A DNA stretch of 64,000 bases from Fimbriimonas ginsengisoli Gsoil 348. GTDB lineage: Bacteria; Armatimonadota; Fimbriimonadia; Fimbriimonadales; Fimbriimonadaceae. The notes beneath the pieces are model-generated. The model was given only the letters and a program-made list of their open reading frames with translations. It did no database searches and was not told the DNA's origin. The DNA is taken from NCBI GenBank assembly GCA_945881865.1, contig CAMCVK010000007.1, positions 62,001 to 126,000 on the forward strand. The letters run 5' to 3'. The position numbers and the translations under genes were made by a program. Positions 26,690-34,242 of the stretch are shown here, piece after piece (within the stretch, counting starts at the first letter, position 1; each line of letters begins with the position of its first letter).

Positions 26690-27271
26690 ATGGAAAACAC
26701 CCCGCCCGCAGATTGGAGTCAGGCACCCGACTGGGCAACCATCCCAGCCCCGATTGACGACGGGGCGGCCAACCGTCTTTTCGGCCTGAGGCTGCCATCG
26801 GTTCCCCTTCCCGCCACCGACGGTTCGGCCTACGACCTCTCCGCCCTCCCGGGCTTGGTCGTCGTTTTCGCGTATCCGCGGACCGGAACGCCCGGCGTGA
26901 ACAATCCGGACGGCTGGGATTTGATTCCCGGCGCGCGTGGCTGCACGCCGCAATCTTGCGCCTTCCGAGACAGCCACGCAGAGCTGAAGGCACTCGGCGT
27001 AGATCACTTGTTCGGGCTTTCGACCCAAAGCACCGCGTATCAGCAGGAAGCGGCGGAGCGACTCCACCTGCCGTTCCCGATCCTATCGGACGCGAACCTT
27101 GAGTTTGCAGGCTCGATCAGTCTCCCGACTTTCGAAGTCGTTGGGATGAAGCTGCTAAAGCGTTGCACCCTCATTATCCGCGACGGCGCCGTCGAGCACG
27201 TCTTCTACCCCGTCTTTCCGCCCGACCAAAGCGCAAAAGACGTCGTGAACTGGCTGACCTCTACGGTCTGA
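26690..27271 (+). CDS. Peroxiredoxin/redoxin-family protein (PrxQ-like)
   Basis: This 193-residue thioredoxin-fold protein resembles bacterioferritin-comigratory peroxiredoxins, which reduce peroxides. The usual YP-x3-TPGCT-x3-C motif is split: YPRTGTPG is followed by a 15-residue insertion and then GCTPQSCAFRD, which holds the presumed peroxidatic and resolving cysteines. The C-terminal half (LPFPILSDANLEFAGSISLP) is typical. It has no signal peptide. TAGACT ends ten bases upstream of ATG 26690 and an operator-like palindrome overlaps it, so the divergent HTH protein may control its expression. Confidence 0.75.
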   Translation: MENTPPADWSQAPDWATIPAPIDDGAANRLFGLRLPSVPLPATDGSAYDLSALPGLVVVFAYPRTGTPGVNNPDGWDLIPGARGCTPQSCAFRDSHAELKALGVDHLFGLSTQSTAYQQEAAERLHLPFPILSDANLEFAGSISLPTFEVVGMKLLKRCTLIIRDGAVEHVFYPVFPPDQSAKDVVNWLTSTV

Positions 27272-27318
27272 ACGAGCGGCGCCTTAGGCACCGCAATCAG
27301 GCGCATAATCGCGTAATC

Positions 27319-27897
27319 ATGACCCCAATCGTCAAGACCTTGTGCGTGGTTGGACTCTCGTGGCTGGCGATGAGCGTCCAGGCCAAGGTCGCCACCATCA
27401 GAATCGGCGAGCTTGCGCGGGAGAGCGATCTCATTTTGGTGGCGGAGGTCCAGCGCGTCGAGGTGAAAGCGGGCGTCAAGATCGCCCGCGTCCGCGTGAT
27501 CCGGTTCGTCAAAGGAGAGGCGGAGTGCTCGATCACCTTCGTTGCGGAGCCAACGTGGAGATGCGACACGAGCGCGGCGGTCCCGGGAGAGCGCGTCCTG
27601 CTCTATCTCGCGGCGGCCGTCGACCCGCAGGAGCGAACTTTGAACGGGAAGAATGTCGATGCCGTGCAGGCATCGTGCAAACGGGAGGGCACGCAACTGG
27701 ATGTCCTTTCTCACAGCGGAAGGGGGCGAATTCCGCTGAGTCTGAATCAGGGCCAGTGGGTGGCCCCGGTTACGCGAGGCGACGGGCGAGGGCCCGGCCT
27801 GAACCTCAATCTCTACATTCCGCGCCCCGTCGCGACGGGGCTCACTTCCCCGGGCCACCGCGCCGTCCCGCTCGCCGAGCTGATCAAGCGAACCTAA
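27319..27897 (+). CDS. Exported protein of unknown function
   Basis: This 192-residue protein starts with a signal peptide (MTPIVKTLCVVGLSWLAMSV, cleaved near QAK). The mature part begins with strands IRIGELARESDLILVAEVQR and KIARVRVIRFVKGE, the pattern seen in small exported proteins that begin with a SDxIVVGxV-type domain. It has two Cys pairs (ECSITF with RCDTS, and SCKREG) that may form disulfides. ATG 27319 is preferred over the frame's earlier start inside the redoxin gene; CATAAT ends nine bases upstream. Confidence 0.55.
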   Translation: MTPIVKTLCVVGLSWLAMSVQAKVATIRIGELARESDLILVAEVQRVEVKAGVKIARVRVIRFVKGEAECSITFVAEPTWRCDTSAAVPGERVLLYLAAAVDPQERTLNGKNVDAVQASCKREGTQLDVLSHSGRGRIPLSLNQGQWVAPVTRGDGRGPGLNLNLYIPRPVATGLTSPGHRAVPLAELIKRT

Positions 27898-27905
27898 ACA
27901 ATTGG

Positions 27906-27934
27906 TTGCAGATATAGCGGATAGGCGCTATAAT
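27906..27934 (+). promoter_or_regulatory. Promoter and palindromic operator of the PIN toxin-antitoxin operon
   Basis: TTGCAG (27906-27911), a 17-base spacer and TATAAT (27929-27934) form a good promoter. TATAGCG-GATAGG-CGCTATA, a perfect inverted repeat at 27913-27932, covers the spacer and part of the -10 box. The antitoxin ATG follows six bases after TATAAT. This is the expected arrangement for autorepression by the antitoxin. Confidence 0.75.
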
Positions 27935-27940
27935 AATCCT

Positions 27941-28408
27941 ATGAGCACCATCAACGAGCACCGAGTCGGTCCATCAGACATCGCTCCGGACGAGCAATTC
28001 GGCTTAGAAAAAATGCTCACCGGCGAGGTTCGCCCCGTGCTGTTGACGAGCGGCGGCGACGTGATCGAGCTACCCAAGGCAATTAACGATCTCTTTGTCT
28101 CCGTGGTTCAGGCGATCAAGCAAAAGCAAGCCGTCTTCCTAATGCACGAGGATGAAGCATTCACGACCCAAGCGGCGGCAAACTTTCTCGGCATGTCCCG
28201 GCAGTTCTTTGTGAGGCTCCTTGACCAGAACGAACTGCCGTTCCACCATGTCGGCACGCATCGAAGAGTGTTCTTCAAAGACCTAGTGAAGTACCAGCAC
28301 GAACGAAGCAAGACTCGCAAGGCAGGGCTGGATAAAATGACCGAGGAGTTGGTAGCTGCCGGACTCTACGACCGATACGTCGATCTCGCTCGGCCCGAGG
28401 GCGAATAG
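27941..28408 (+). CDS. Antitoxin with excisionase-type helix-turn-helix
   Basis: The 155-residue protein has a central excisionase/MerR-like winged helix (FTTQAAANFLGMSRQFFVRLLDQNELPFHHVGTHRRVFF, about residues 70-110), preceded by a flexible N-terminal domain and followed by a helical tail (KAGLDKMTEELVAAGLYD). Antitoxins with this domain are commonly paired with PIN-domain ribonucleases. The PIN gene starts six bases after its stop. It should bind the palindrome over its own promoter and neutralise the toxin. The start lies six bases after TATAAT, so the mRNA is probably leaderless. Confidence 0.82.
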   Translation: MSTINEHRVGPSDIAPDEQFGLEKMLTGEVRPVLLTSGGDVIELPKAINDLFVSVVQAIKQKQAVFLMHEDEAFTTQAAANFLGMSRQFFVRLLDQNELPFHHVGTHRRVFFKDLVKYQHERSKTRKAGLDKMTEELVAAGLYDRYVDLARPEGE

Positions 28409-28414
28409 CCCTAA

Positions 28415-29005
28415 ATGCGGGCAGATTTCCCGGTCGTTCTTGACGCGTGCGTGCTGGCAGAGGCCGCCGTTTCAGACCTCTTCCTTCGGCTCTCCGAAGC
28501 CCCAAGACTTCTCTTGCCAAGGTGGTCCGAAGCAATCTGGGCAGAAACTCGTAGAACATGGGTTGAGAAGTTCGGTTGGGAAGAGAGTCTTGCCGATTCT
28601 CGTATGCTGGCGGCGACTGGCTTCTTTCCAGAAGCGATGATCAAAGGGTTCGAGCACCTCATCCCGCAATGCGAAAACCATCCGAAAGATCGGCACGTCC
28701 TAGCGGCCGCAATCCACTCAAAGACCGACACAATCGTAACGTTCAATGTCAGGGATTTCAAGCAAGAAGCTCTTGCGCCTTGGGAAATCACCGCTGTTCA
28801 CCCCGCCAACTACCTGAAGGTGTTGTTTGACCACGATCAGGCTGCGGTGACCAATGCCCTTCATAGCATGGCGTCAAAGGCAGATCGCTCGGTTCCCGAA
28901 CTCCTTGGCCGCCTCGCTTGGTTCGTCAAGCCATTCTCCGAGTACGTCTCGGCAGAATTTGCCTCAGATCTGCCTGATATATCGCCACGAGCTTGGCGTC
29001 GCTAG
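28415..29005 (+). CDS. PIN-domain toxin (predicted ribonuclease)
   Basis: The 196-residue protein has the PIN-domain acidic residues in order: VLDACVL (Asp), a Glu in AIWAETRRTWVE, KDRHVLAAAI (Asp) and FNVRDFKQE (Asp). PIN toxins are Mg-dependent ribonucleases that cut tRNA, rRNA or mRNA. The C-terminal 60 residues after the PIN core (DHDQAAVTNALHSMASKA and onward) form an extra helical domain seen in longer VapC-like toxins. It is translated from the same mRNA as the HTH antitoxin upstream. Codon use is slightly AT-richer than in core genes. Confidence 0.82.
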   Translation: MRADFPVVLDACVLAEAAVSDLFLRLSEAPRLLLPRWSEAIWAETRRTWVEKFGWEESLADSRMLAATGFFPEAMIKGFEHLIPQCENHPKDRHVLAAAIHSKTDTIVTFNVRDFKQEALAPWEITAVHPANYLKVLFDHDQAAVTNALHSMASKADRSVPELLGRLAWFVKPFSEYVSAEFASDLPDISPRAWRR

Positions 29006-29074
29006 TCGCGGAGCAGTCAAGCATGACGACGCGAAGGCCTCTGCGGCAATCCGCTCTTGGCAGGGTCCGGGGCG

Positions 29075-29728
29075 CTAGATCAGCTGGTTGGCCGGTGGAT
29101 CGATAGTGATGTCGAGCCGACGGGAGTCGATCCAGTTGAATCTGACATCCGTCGGCAAAGGATTCATATGCTCCAGGTGCGGGGAGAGGACGGTAAATCC
29201 TATGCCCGCTACTCGCGCAATCGCCCCGCGCAACGGCTCCTCCAGATTCCCCGGGATCCGCATCATTTCCGTCCAATCACCAGCCAACTCGTAGAGCACA
29301 GGAAAGGTTCCGTGTTTCAAGTTGAAGTCGATCTGGACGTGCTGGCTTCCAGCTTTTTTTGCCTCGGTGAAGATGGCAGTCAACAACCTCGCAACCGGCG
29401 GCTGAGTCATCGTCTCTTGCACAAAATCGGCGGCGATTTCGTATCGGTCGGCCAGTTCCACCACTTTCCGCTGAAGTTCTAGCCCCTCCGGTACGAGCGC
29501 AGATTCCTCGCCGAGTAAGTCCGAGTCGTGGCGGAGGTTTTCGAGGGCGATCTTGAAGGTCAGACTCTTCTCGTCCCTTCTGAGATCGAGAAGGTAGCGC
29601 CCGGCTCGCTTCTGGATGTCAACGCCATATTCCGGACTCCTATAGATTCCCACGGACCTGGCAAACGCCCTCTGGAGGAAAGCGATGATGGCAACCGGGA
29701 TCGAGCGCTTCTCCAGAGGGGGCTTCAT
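29075..29728 (-). CDS. Protein with stand-alone GspE/PilB N2-like domain
   Basis: I do not recognise the whole 217-residue protein. Its C-terminal half resembles the N2 domain of type II secretion/type IV pilus ATPases: AKKAGSQHVQIDFNLKHG aligns with the usual A-x-x-x-GASDIHIEP. It continues with VLYELAGDWTEMMRIP and a P-x3-x8-R-x-x-x-AGI segment like the YRIDG...P...RIK...AGL pattern. There is no Walker A or B, so no ATPase domain follows. The N-terminal 110 residues are basic and helical. It could be an adaptor of the pilus or secretion system, or a decayed ATPase. No other pilus genes are adjacent. Confidence 0.5.
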   Translation of the reverse strand: MKPPLEKRSIPVAIIAFLQRAFARSVGIYRSPEYGVDIQKRAGRYLLDLRRDEKSLTFKIALENLRHDSDLLGEESALVPEGLELQRKVVELADRYEIAADFVQETMTQPPVARLLTAIFTEAKKAGSQHVQIDFNLKHGTFPVLYELAGDWTEMMRIPGNLEEPLRGAIARVAGIGFTVLSPHLEHMNPLPTDVRFNWIDSRRLDITIDPPANQLI

Positions 29729-29768
29729 TTCCAGAAGTATGGTCCGTCAACCAAGGTTGATCAGAACG

Positions 29769-29794
29769 AAAACGGCGGGAAAAGCCACCCGCCG
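29769..29794 (-). terminator. Terminator of the VOC-family gene
   Basis: CGGCGGG (29773-29779) and CCCGCCG (29788-29794) form a 7-bp stem with an 8-base loop, followed on the minus strand by TTTT. It lies 20 bases past the stop codon of the VOC-family gene. Confidence 0.75.
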
Positions 29795-29814
29795 CTACAA
29801 AATCCTACGGGAAG

Positions 29815-30276
29815 CTACGCCTCGTCGTAGGCGCGCTCTAGGGTCGCGACGTCGAGTTTGACCATGGTCATCATGGCGTCCATCACCGCCTTCACCTTCT
29901 TCGGGTCCGGGTCGCGGATGAGTTGCGTGAACCTTTGTGGAACAATCTGCCACGTGATGCCGAACGGATCTTTGATCCAACCGCACGCCGACGGCGTCGC
30001 CCCGGCCTCGATCAGCTTGCCCCAATACTCGTCGACTTCCGCCTGGTCCTCGCAATCCACGTACAGCGAAAAGCCCTCGGAGAACGAGAAATAGGCACCG
30101 CCGTTATAGGCCATGAAGACCTGTCCGCCGACCGTGAACTCGGCCGACGTGACCGGCCCATCGTTGCCGGTTCGGGCGGCGTTACGAACCTCCGAGTTCG
30201 GGAAGGTGGCGGTGTAAAACGCGATCGCCGCATCCAGCTGGTCGTTGAACATGAGAAACGGCGTGACTTTATTCAT
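29815..30276 (-). CDS. VOC-family protein, PhnB-like
   Basis: This 153-residue protein is of the PhnB-like glyoxalase/dioxygenase family (VOC superfamily). It starts with VTPFLMFNDQLDAAIAFYTATFP, contains GQVFMAYNGG and SLYVDCEDQAEVDEYWGKL, and ends with the common segment GWIKDPFGITWQIVPQRF. Such proteins bind a metal or small molecules; many of the family have no known substrate. It is a single-gene unit: AAGGACC lies about six bases upstream of ATG 30276 and there is a terminator after the stop. Confidence 0.85.
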   Translation of the reverse strand: MNKVTPFLMFNDQLDAAIAFYTATFPNSEVRNAARTGNDGPVTSAEFTVGGQVFMAYNGGAYFSFSEGFSLYVDCEDQAEVDEYWGKLIEAGATPSACGWIKDPFGITWQIVPQRFTQLIRDPDPKKVKAVMDAMMTMVKLDVATLERAYDEA

Positions 30277-30340
30277 GGGTGACGGTCCTTGCCCGCCAAA
30301 TATATCACACTAGCCAGACGTTCGGCTAGCGGATCGAACC

Positions 30341-30706
30341 TTAGGGCTTTCTCAGGATCTTGTCCATCTTTCGACCTTTTGCCAGCTCGTCCACCAGCTT
30401 GTCCAGGTACCTCGCCTTTTGGGTTAGGGGGTTCTCGATGGTCTCGACTCGGTAGCCGCAGATGACGCCGGTGATGAGGTGGGCGTTCGGGTTCAGGTTG
30501 GCTTCGGCGAAGAACTGCTCGAAGGTCGAATCGGTTTGCAGGTGGCGCTGCAGGGCGGCTTCATCGAACCCGGTTAGCCACAAGATCACCTCGTGCAGCT
30601 CCTTTACGGTCCGGCCCTTACTTTCTACTTTTTTGACGTAGTGTGGGTAAACGGATCGGAAGACCATCTCGGCAATGCGTTCGTCGTGGCTTTTGGTGGC
30701 TCTCAT
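30341..30706 (-). CDS. DUF2200 family protein
   Basis: The 121-residue protein matches the DUF2200 family closely in length and motifs: FRSVYPHYVKKVESKGRT, ILWLTGFDEAALQ, the FFAEANLNPNAHLITGVICG segment with its invariant GVICG, and the C-terminal YLDKLVDELAKGRKMDKIL. The family is small, cytoplasmic and uncharacterised, and often found as a single accessory gene. TAGACC, a near match to a -10 box, stands six bases before the ATG at 30706. Confidence 0.85.
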   Translation of the reverse strand: MRATKSHDERIAEMVFRSVYPHYVKKVESKGRTVKELHEVILWLTGFDEAALQRHLQTDSTFEQFFAEANLNPNAHLITGVICGYRVETIENPLTQKARYLDKLVDELAKGRKMDKILRKP

Positions 30707-30777
30707 TTCGCTGGTCTATTTTGCCTGCCGGGCGCTTTCAACGTCGTAGGTATGATCCGGAAATAAGGTCCTGCGCA

Positions 30778-31701
30778 ATGACGCCATCTCCTGCCATCTT
30801 CGAAGACGCCACCCCCTTGCTCGCCGATGTTGACGCGCTCCGCGCGAAGGCGGACAAGGACGGCTTTCTGTTCTTTCGGGCGTTGGTTCCGGCCGCGCCG
30901 CTGCTGGAGCTGCGGCGCGACATGGTCAACGTGCTGGACCAGTACGGATGGATCAAACCCGGTTCCGACCCAATGGATGGGCTTCTCCACCAGCCAGCGC
31001 TCGACGCCGTTCCCGATAGCGAAATGCGAACCGACATCGGCGTCACCGCCGCCATGTACGACGACATTCAGAGGCTTCAGTCCTTCCACGCCACGCCCCA
31101 CCATCCCAATCTGGTGGGCGTTATGCGGCAACTGCTGGGCGAAGAAATTCTCGTCCATCCGCGCCACATCGCCCGGATGATCTCCAGCCACCGGACCATC
31201 TCCCCAACCCCGGAGCATCAGGATTTCATCCACGTTCAAGGTACGGCCGAAACCTGGACCTGCTGGCTCCCGCTTAGCGACTGCCCTCGCGAAATGGGCG
31301 GATTGACGGTGTTGCGAGGCTCAAACCATCAGGGCGTCATCGAGCTGGAACCCCGGGAAGGCGCCGGCGGCAAAGGCGTGCAGCTCTGCCCGAACGAAAC
31401 CGACTGGGTTGAAGGTGACTATCAGCTCGGCGACGCCCTCTTCTTCTCCAGCCTGACGGTTCATCGCGCCCTCCGCAGCCAGATGCGCGACCGCATTCGG
31501 TTGTCGCTCGACGTCCGTTACCAAAGCGAGAACGCGGACATCGATAAATCTTCGCTGTTGCCTCATTGCTCGCTGACCTGGGAGGAAGTCTATGCCGGCT
31601 GGCCAACCCCCGAGTTCCAATACTACTGGCGCGATAAGTCGCTGAACCTTTCCGTCTGGCAGGACCAACTCCGTTGGCAACGCCAACGAATCTGCTCTTA
31701 G
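30778..31701 (+). CDS. Phytanoyl-CoA dioxygenase family protein
   Basis: The 307-residue protein belongs to the PhyH family of Fe(II)/2-oxoglutarate dioxygenases. The iron ligands are His and Asp in TPEHQDFIHVQG and a distal His in LTVHRALRSQMRDRIRLSLDVRYQ, with Arg for 2-oxoglutarate. The middle has the WLPLSDCPREMGGLTVLRGS segment common to the family. ATG 30778 fits the conserved DKDGFLFFRALVP start region, and TATGAT lies 21 bases upstream. Substrates of bacterial homologues are mostly unknown, ranging from secondary-metabolite precursors to halogenated compounds. Confidence 0.85.
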   Translation: MTPSPAIFEDATPLLADVDALRAKADKDGFLFFRALVPAAPLLELRRDMVNVLDQYGWIKPGSDPMDGLLHQPALDAVPDSEMRTDIGVTAAMYDDIQRLQSFHATPHHPNLVGVMRQLLGEEILVHPRHIARMISSHRTISPTPEHQDFIHVQGTAETWTCWLPLSDCPREMGGLTVLRGSNHQGVIELEPREGAGGKGVQLCPNETDWVEGDYQLGDALFFSSLTVHRALRSQMRDRIRLSLDVRYQSENADIDKSSLLPHCSLTWEEVYAGWPTPEFQYYWRDKSLNLSVWQDQLRWQRQRICS

Positions 31702-31809
31702 ACGGCCGCGGGTTGGATTGGGAGCCCATTTGATACACGGCTGTGATCTCTGCCGGTGGTGGCATCGACACCGAAAGCAGTCCAGCATTCTGGCTCTTGA
31801 TTGAGATGG

Positions 31810-31815
31810 TATCTT
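31810..31815 (+). promoter_or_regulatory. TATCTT -10-like box six bases before a start codon
   Basis: TATCTT is followed by GCGAAA and then ATG 31822, which supports this ATG over an earlier TTG at 31801. Confidence 0.5.
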
Positions 31816-31821
31816 GCGAAA

Positions 31822-32262
31822 ATGGATGAGCGACAACGAGCGATCAACGAGATTCAGTCGTTGGTCGATGCCGAAACGGAGGCTTGGAACAACCTCGATG
31901 CCGAGGCCCTAGTCGCCCTGTTCCATCCCGATATGGTCTGGGTTTGGCCGCCCGACGCTATATCCCATGATCCTGAGAGTTGGGTTATGCCGATGGGTAG
32001 GTTCAACGCGGCTCGATGGACATCCGATTGGACGCGTTTATTCGACCAGTTCGCTCTTGTCCATAATCGCCGCAACACCGTTCGGATCGAGGTGTCGGAG
32101 CAATTCGACGGGGGATTTGCGGTAGTCGATGTGGATACGCTTTGGGTGAACAAGCAGGACCAGTCTGAATTCCATTGGGCGGGGCGCGCATGCAAAGTTT
32201 ATGTGAAGGTCGATGGTCGGTGGCTCTTCATCCATCAGACTGGACTCCTGCAATACCGTTAG
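31822..32262 (+). CDS. NTF2-like (SnoaL/DUF4440) domain protein
   Basis: The 146-residue protein starts with the helix RQRAINEIQSLVDAETEAWNN followed by LDAEALVALFHPDMVWVWPP, the standard opening of SnoaL/DUF4440-type NTF2 folds. It ends in the strand pair CKVYVKVDGRWLFIHQTGLL. Such cone-shaped domains bind small hydrophobic ligands or act as isomerases, but this one has no assigned activity. It is a single-gene unit. Confidence 0.75.
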   Translation: MDERQRAINEIQSLVDAETEAWNNLDAEALVALFHPDMVWVWPPDAISHDPESWVMPMGRFNAARWTSDWTRLFDQFALVHNRRNTVRIEVSEQFDGGFAVVDVDTLWVNKQDQSEFHWAGRACKVYVKVDGRWLFIHQTGLLQYR

Positions 32263-32309
32263 TTAGTCGGGGCTGGCCGCGGAAAACGGTACCATAGTTC
32301 CCAATCCGC

Positions 32310-32738
32310 ATGTGTAAGTTCCTGTGCTTCGCCATTTCGAGCGACGGGCGGTCAAGTCGCGTACTCTCGGCATTCGCCTCGCAGGGTCTGCCGCTCGAGC
32401 AGCTGGCGGCGCATGCCCGGGCGGCCGACTTCCCCTTCGAAGGCGTGTTCTTTTCGACCGCCGGACATTGCGATTGCGGGACTCCGATCGGAAGCGGTCT
32501 AGTTACTCACTCAACGACACTCAATGCCTACCGATTCGCCATGATTGAAGCCCTCGACAAGTCACAGGCGAGTTCCATCGCGGTCTACCATGCGTGGGGG
32601 GAGTCGTGGGAGAACCCACGGCTTGCCCTCGCGGTCGAAACCATCCAGAGTCCCGACGAGTTCACGATCGACCGTTTGGCGCATCTAGAGCCCAACACGA
32701 TCCTCGTGCTTGCGAACTGGCTCGCCCCGTCCGGCTAA
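32310..32738 (+). CDS. Protein of unknown function with HCDCGT motif
   Basis: I do not recognise this 142-residue protein. It has MCKFLCFAISSDGRS at the start and FFSTAGHCDCGTPIGSG in the middle; the clustered Cys and His (Cys2, Cys6, then HCDC) might bind a metal. The rest is helical (LNAYRFAMIEALDKSQASSI). It has no signal peptide. The following 180 bases up to the next gene show nothing recognisable. Confidence 0.5.
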   Translation: MCKFLCFAISSDGRSSRVLSAFASQGLPLEQLAAHARAADFPFEGVFFSTAGHCDCGTPIGSGLVTHSTTLNAYRFAMIEALDKSQASSIAVYHAWGESWENPRLALAVETIQSPDEFTIDRLAHLEPNTILVLANWLAPSG

Positions 32739-32918
32739 GATCACTCTTTTCGGCCACGGAGATCTAAGGCGGCCGGCGCACGAACAGGGTCAACCGTTAC
32801 CCCTGCATCGTACGCATCGACCAAATCTGCTCGAGCCGCCGTGTTCAGAGCGTCCTCGCCTGGGTCGGGGGACTGTCGCTGGTGGTGAGGTTCTACACTC
32901 CTTCGGAAGAGTCAGATC

Positions 32919-33152
32919 TTAATCCCGACGCGGGGCAAGTTCGAGCCCTTGCTCCCGTAATAGCTTGGCCAAGTTGATCATCTTCTTGAATTCTGTCGCC
33001 CAGACTTCCTCGATGCCGACTCTTCGGCAGAACTCTATGGCGTCCATTCCTGAAAGCTGGTCCGCGTTCTTTAGAACTTGAAAATGAATTGTAACGGCCT
33101 TGCGGCGATCTTTCGTTGCGGCTGCGATCTCACGTGCGATTTCTTCAAGCAT
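32919..33152 (-). CDS. Small helical protein, possibly DNA-binding
   Basis: This 77-residue protein is mostly helical. It starts with LEEIAREIAAATKDRRKAVTIHFQVLKNADQLSG and continues with AIEFCRRVGIEEVWATEFKKMINLAKLLREQGLEL, a layout compatible with a helix-turn-helix. TAGACT ends five bases before the ATG. It stands alone 60 bases upstream of the beta-lactamase gene on the same strand, so the two could be co-transcribed. Confidence 0.5.
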   Translation of the reverse strand: MLEEIAREIAAATKDRRKAVTIHFQVLKNADQLSGMDAIEFCRRVGIEEVWATEFKKMINLAKLLREQGLELAPRRD

Positions 33153-33212
33153 ATAGCAGTCTAGACGGATCGATCTTCGCGCGACGGAAATCCCGTAGGT
33201 AAGCCCATAAGA

Positions 33213-34172
33213 TCAAAGCTTATGGTCCACGAAGGCGGCCTCGGCCACCCGCCGCAAGATCGCGGCTCGACCGTCGTCGTCCAAGGTGGAGTTGCGCAGC
33301 ATCGCCACGATCACCAGCCACTCGCCTTTGGGCCCTCGAACAAAACCCACGTCGTTGGTCGCGCAGGCAACGCCCTTTCGGCTGCCGCTCGTCCCGGTTT
33401 TGTTGCCCAGCGTCCAGCCGCTCGGGACGCCCGCCCGCAGGCGGTCCGGTCCGGTCTCCGTGCGCTCCATTACGCCCATCAAGTACCGCGTTGAGCCTTG
33501 CGAGAGCAGCTTGCCCGTCACCAGCTTCTGCAGCAGCAACGCCATTGCGCCCGTAGTCGTCGTATCGCGCGGATCGGCCTGATATCTCCTATATGCGACG
33601 TCCTTTGCCTCCTCGGAAACGCGCCGGAAAGCCGCGTCGATCTTCGCCTCGTCCACGTACTCCGGCCGCCAGGCGATCCCACCGATCTGGGTCTGGAGGT
33701 CCCGCTCCTGGCGATCGACCGACATGCCGGTGATGCCGCGGCGCCGAAGGAAGGCGTTGACCACCTGGACGCCCCCCATTTTGCGAATCAGAAAATCGCC
33801 GGACGCGCTGCAACTTTGGGTCACCGTGAGCTCGATGCAGTCCGCCACCGAAACCAGAATCGAGTCCCGCTCGCCCAGTCGCTCCACGATGGGCTGGCGC
33901 GAAAGGCTGAGGTCAGAGCGCCGGAAGACGAACTTCTGGTCCAGCTTCCATTTGCCTTGGTCCACTCTATCCAGCGCGGCCATCGAAACAATAAGCTTCA
34001 TCACGCTTTGCAGCGAGAACCGCTCCCCCTTGCGCGAGTAGTGAGCCGATTCTGCGGTAACAATCGCCGCTCCGAGCTTCCCCTTCGATGCCGCTTCGAT
34101 CTCGGCGAAGCGGGCTTGGATGCCGGAAGTTTGGGGCGGACTTAACAGGACTACGAGGGCGATCAGACTCAT
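33213..34172 (-). CDS. Class A beta-lactamase with atypical SDN motif
   Basis: The 319-residue exported enzyme has the serine beta-lactamase layout: Ser56-Val-Met-Lys59 (SxxK), Glu156 in QERDLQT (equivalent to Glu166) and GNKTGTSG (KTG). The SDN loop reads Ser120-Cys-Ser122, with Asp four residues later as in subclass A2 enzymes. A short signal peptide (MSLIALVVLLSPPQTSG) precedes the mature protein. The enzyme should act outside the cytoplasmic membrane. Because Asn132 is replaced, the substrate range is uncertain. The start ATG 34172 has TATCCT ending eight bases upstream. Confidence 0.8.
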   Translation of the reverse strand: MSLIALVVLLSPPQTSGIQARFAEIEAASKGKLGAAIVTAESAHYSRKGERFSLQSVMKLIVSMAALDRVDQGKWKLDQKFVFRRSDLSLSRQPIVERLGERDSILVSVADCIELTVTQSCSASGDFLIRKMGGVQVVNAFLRRRGITGMSVDRQERDLQTQIGGIAWRPEYVDEAKIDAAFRRVSEEAKDVAYRRYQADPRDTTTTGAMALLLQKLVTGKLLSQGSTRYLMGVMERTETGPDRLRAGVPSGWTLGNKTGTSGSRKGVACATNDVGFVRGPKGEWLVIVAMLRNSTLDDDGRAAILRRVAEAAFVDHKL

Positions 34173-34242
34173 CGGCGGTCAGGATACCCACGGGAACTTG
34201 ACGTCCCGGCGGGACAAATTATGCCCAGAGCGGAGCCTTCCC

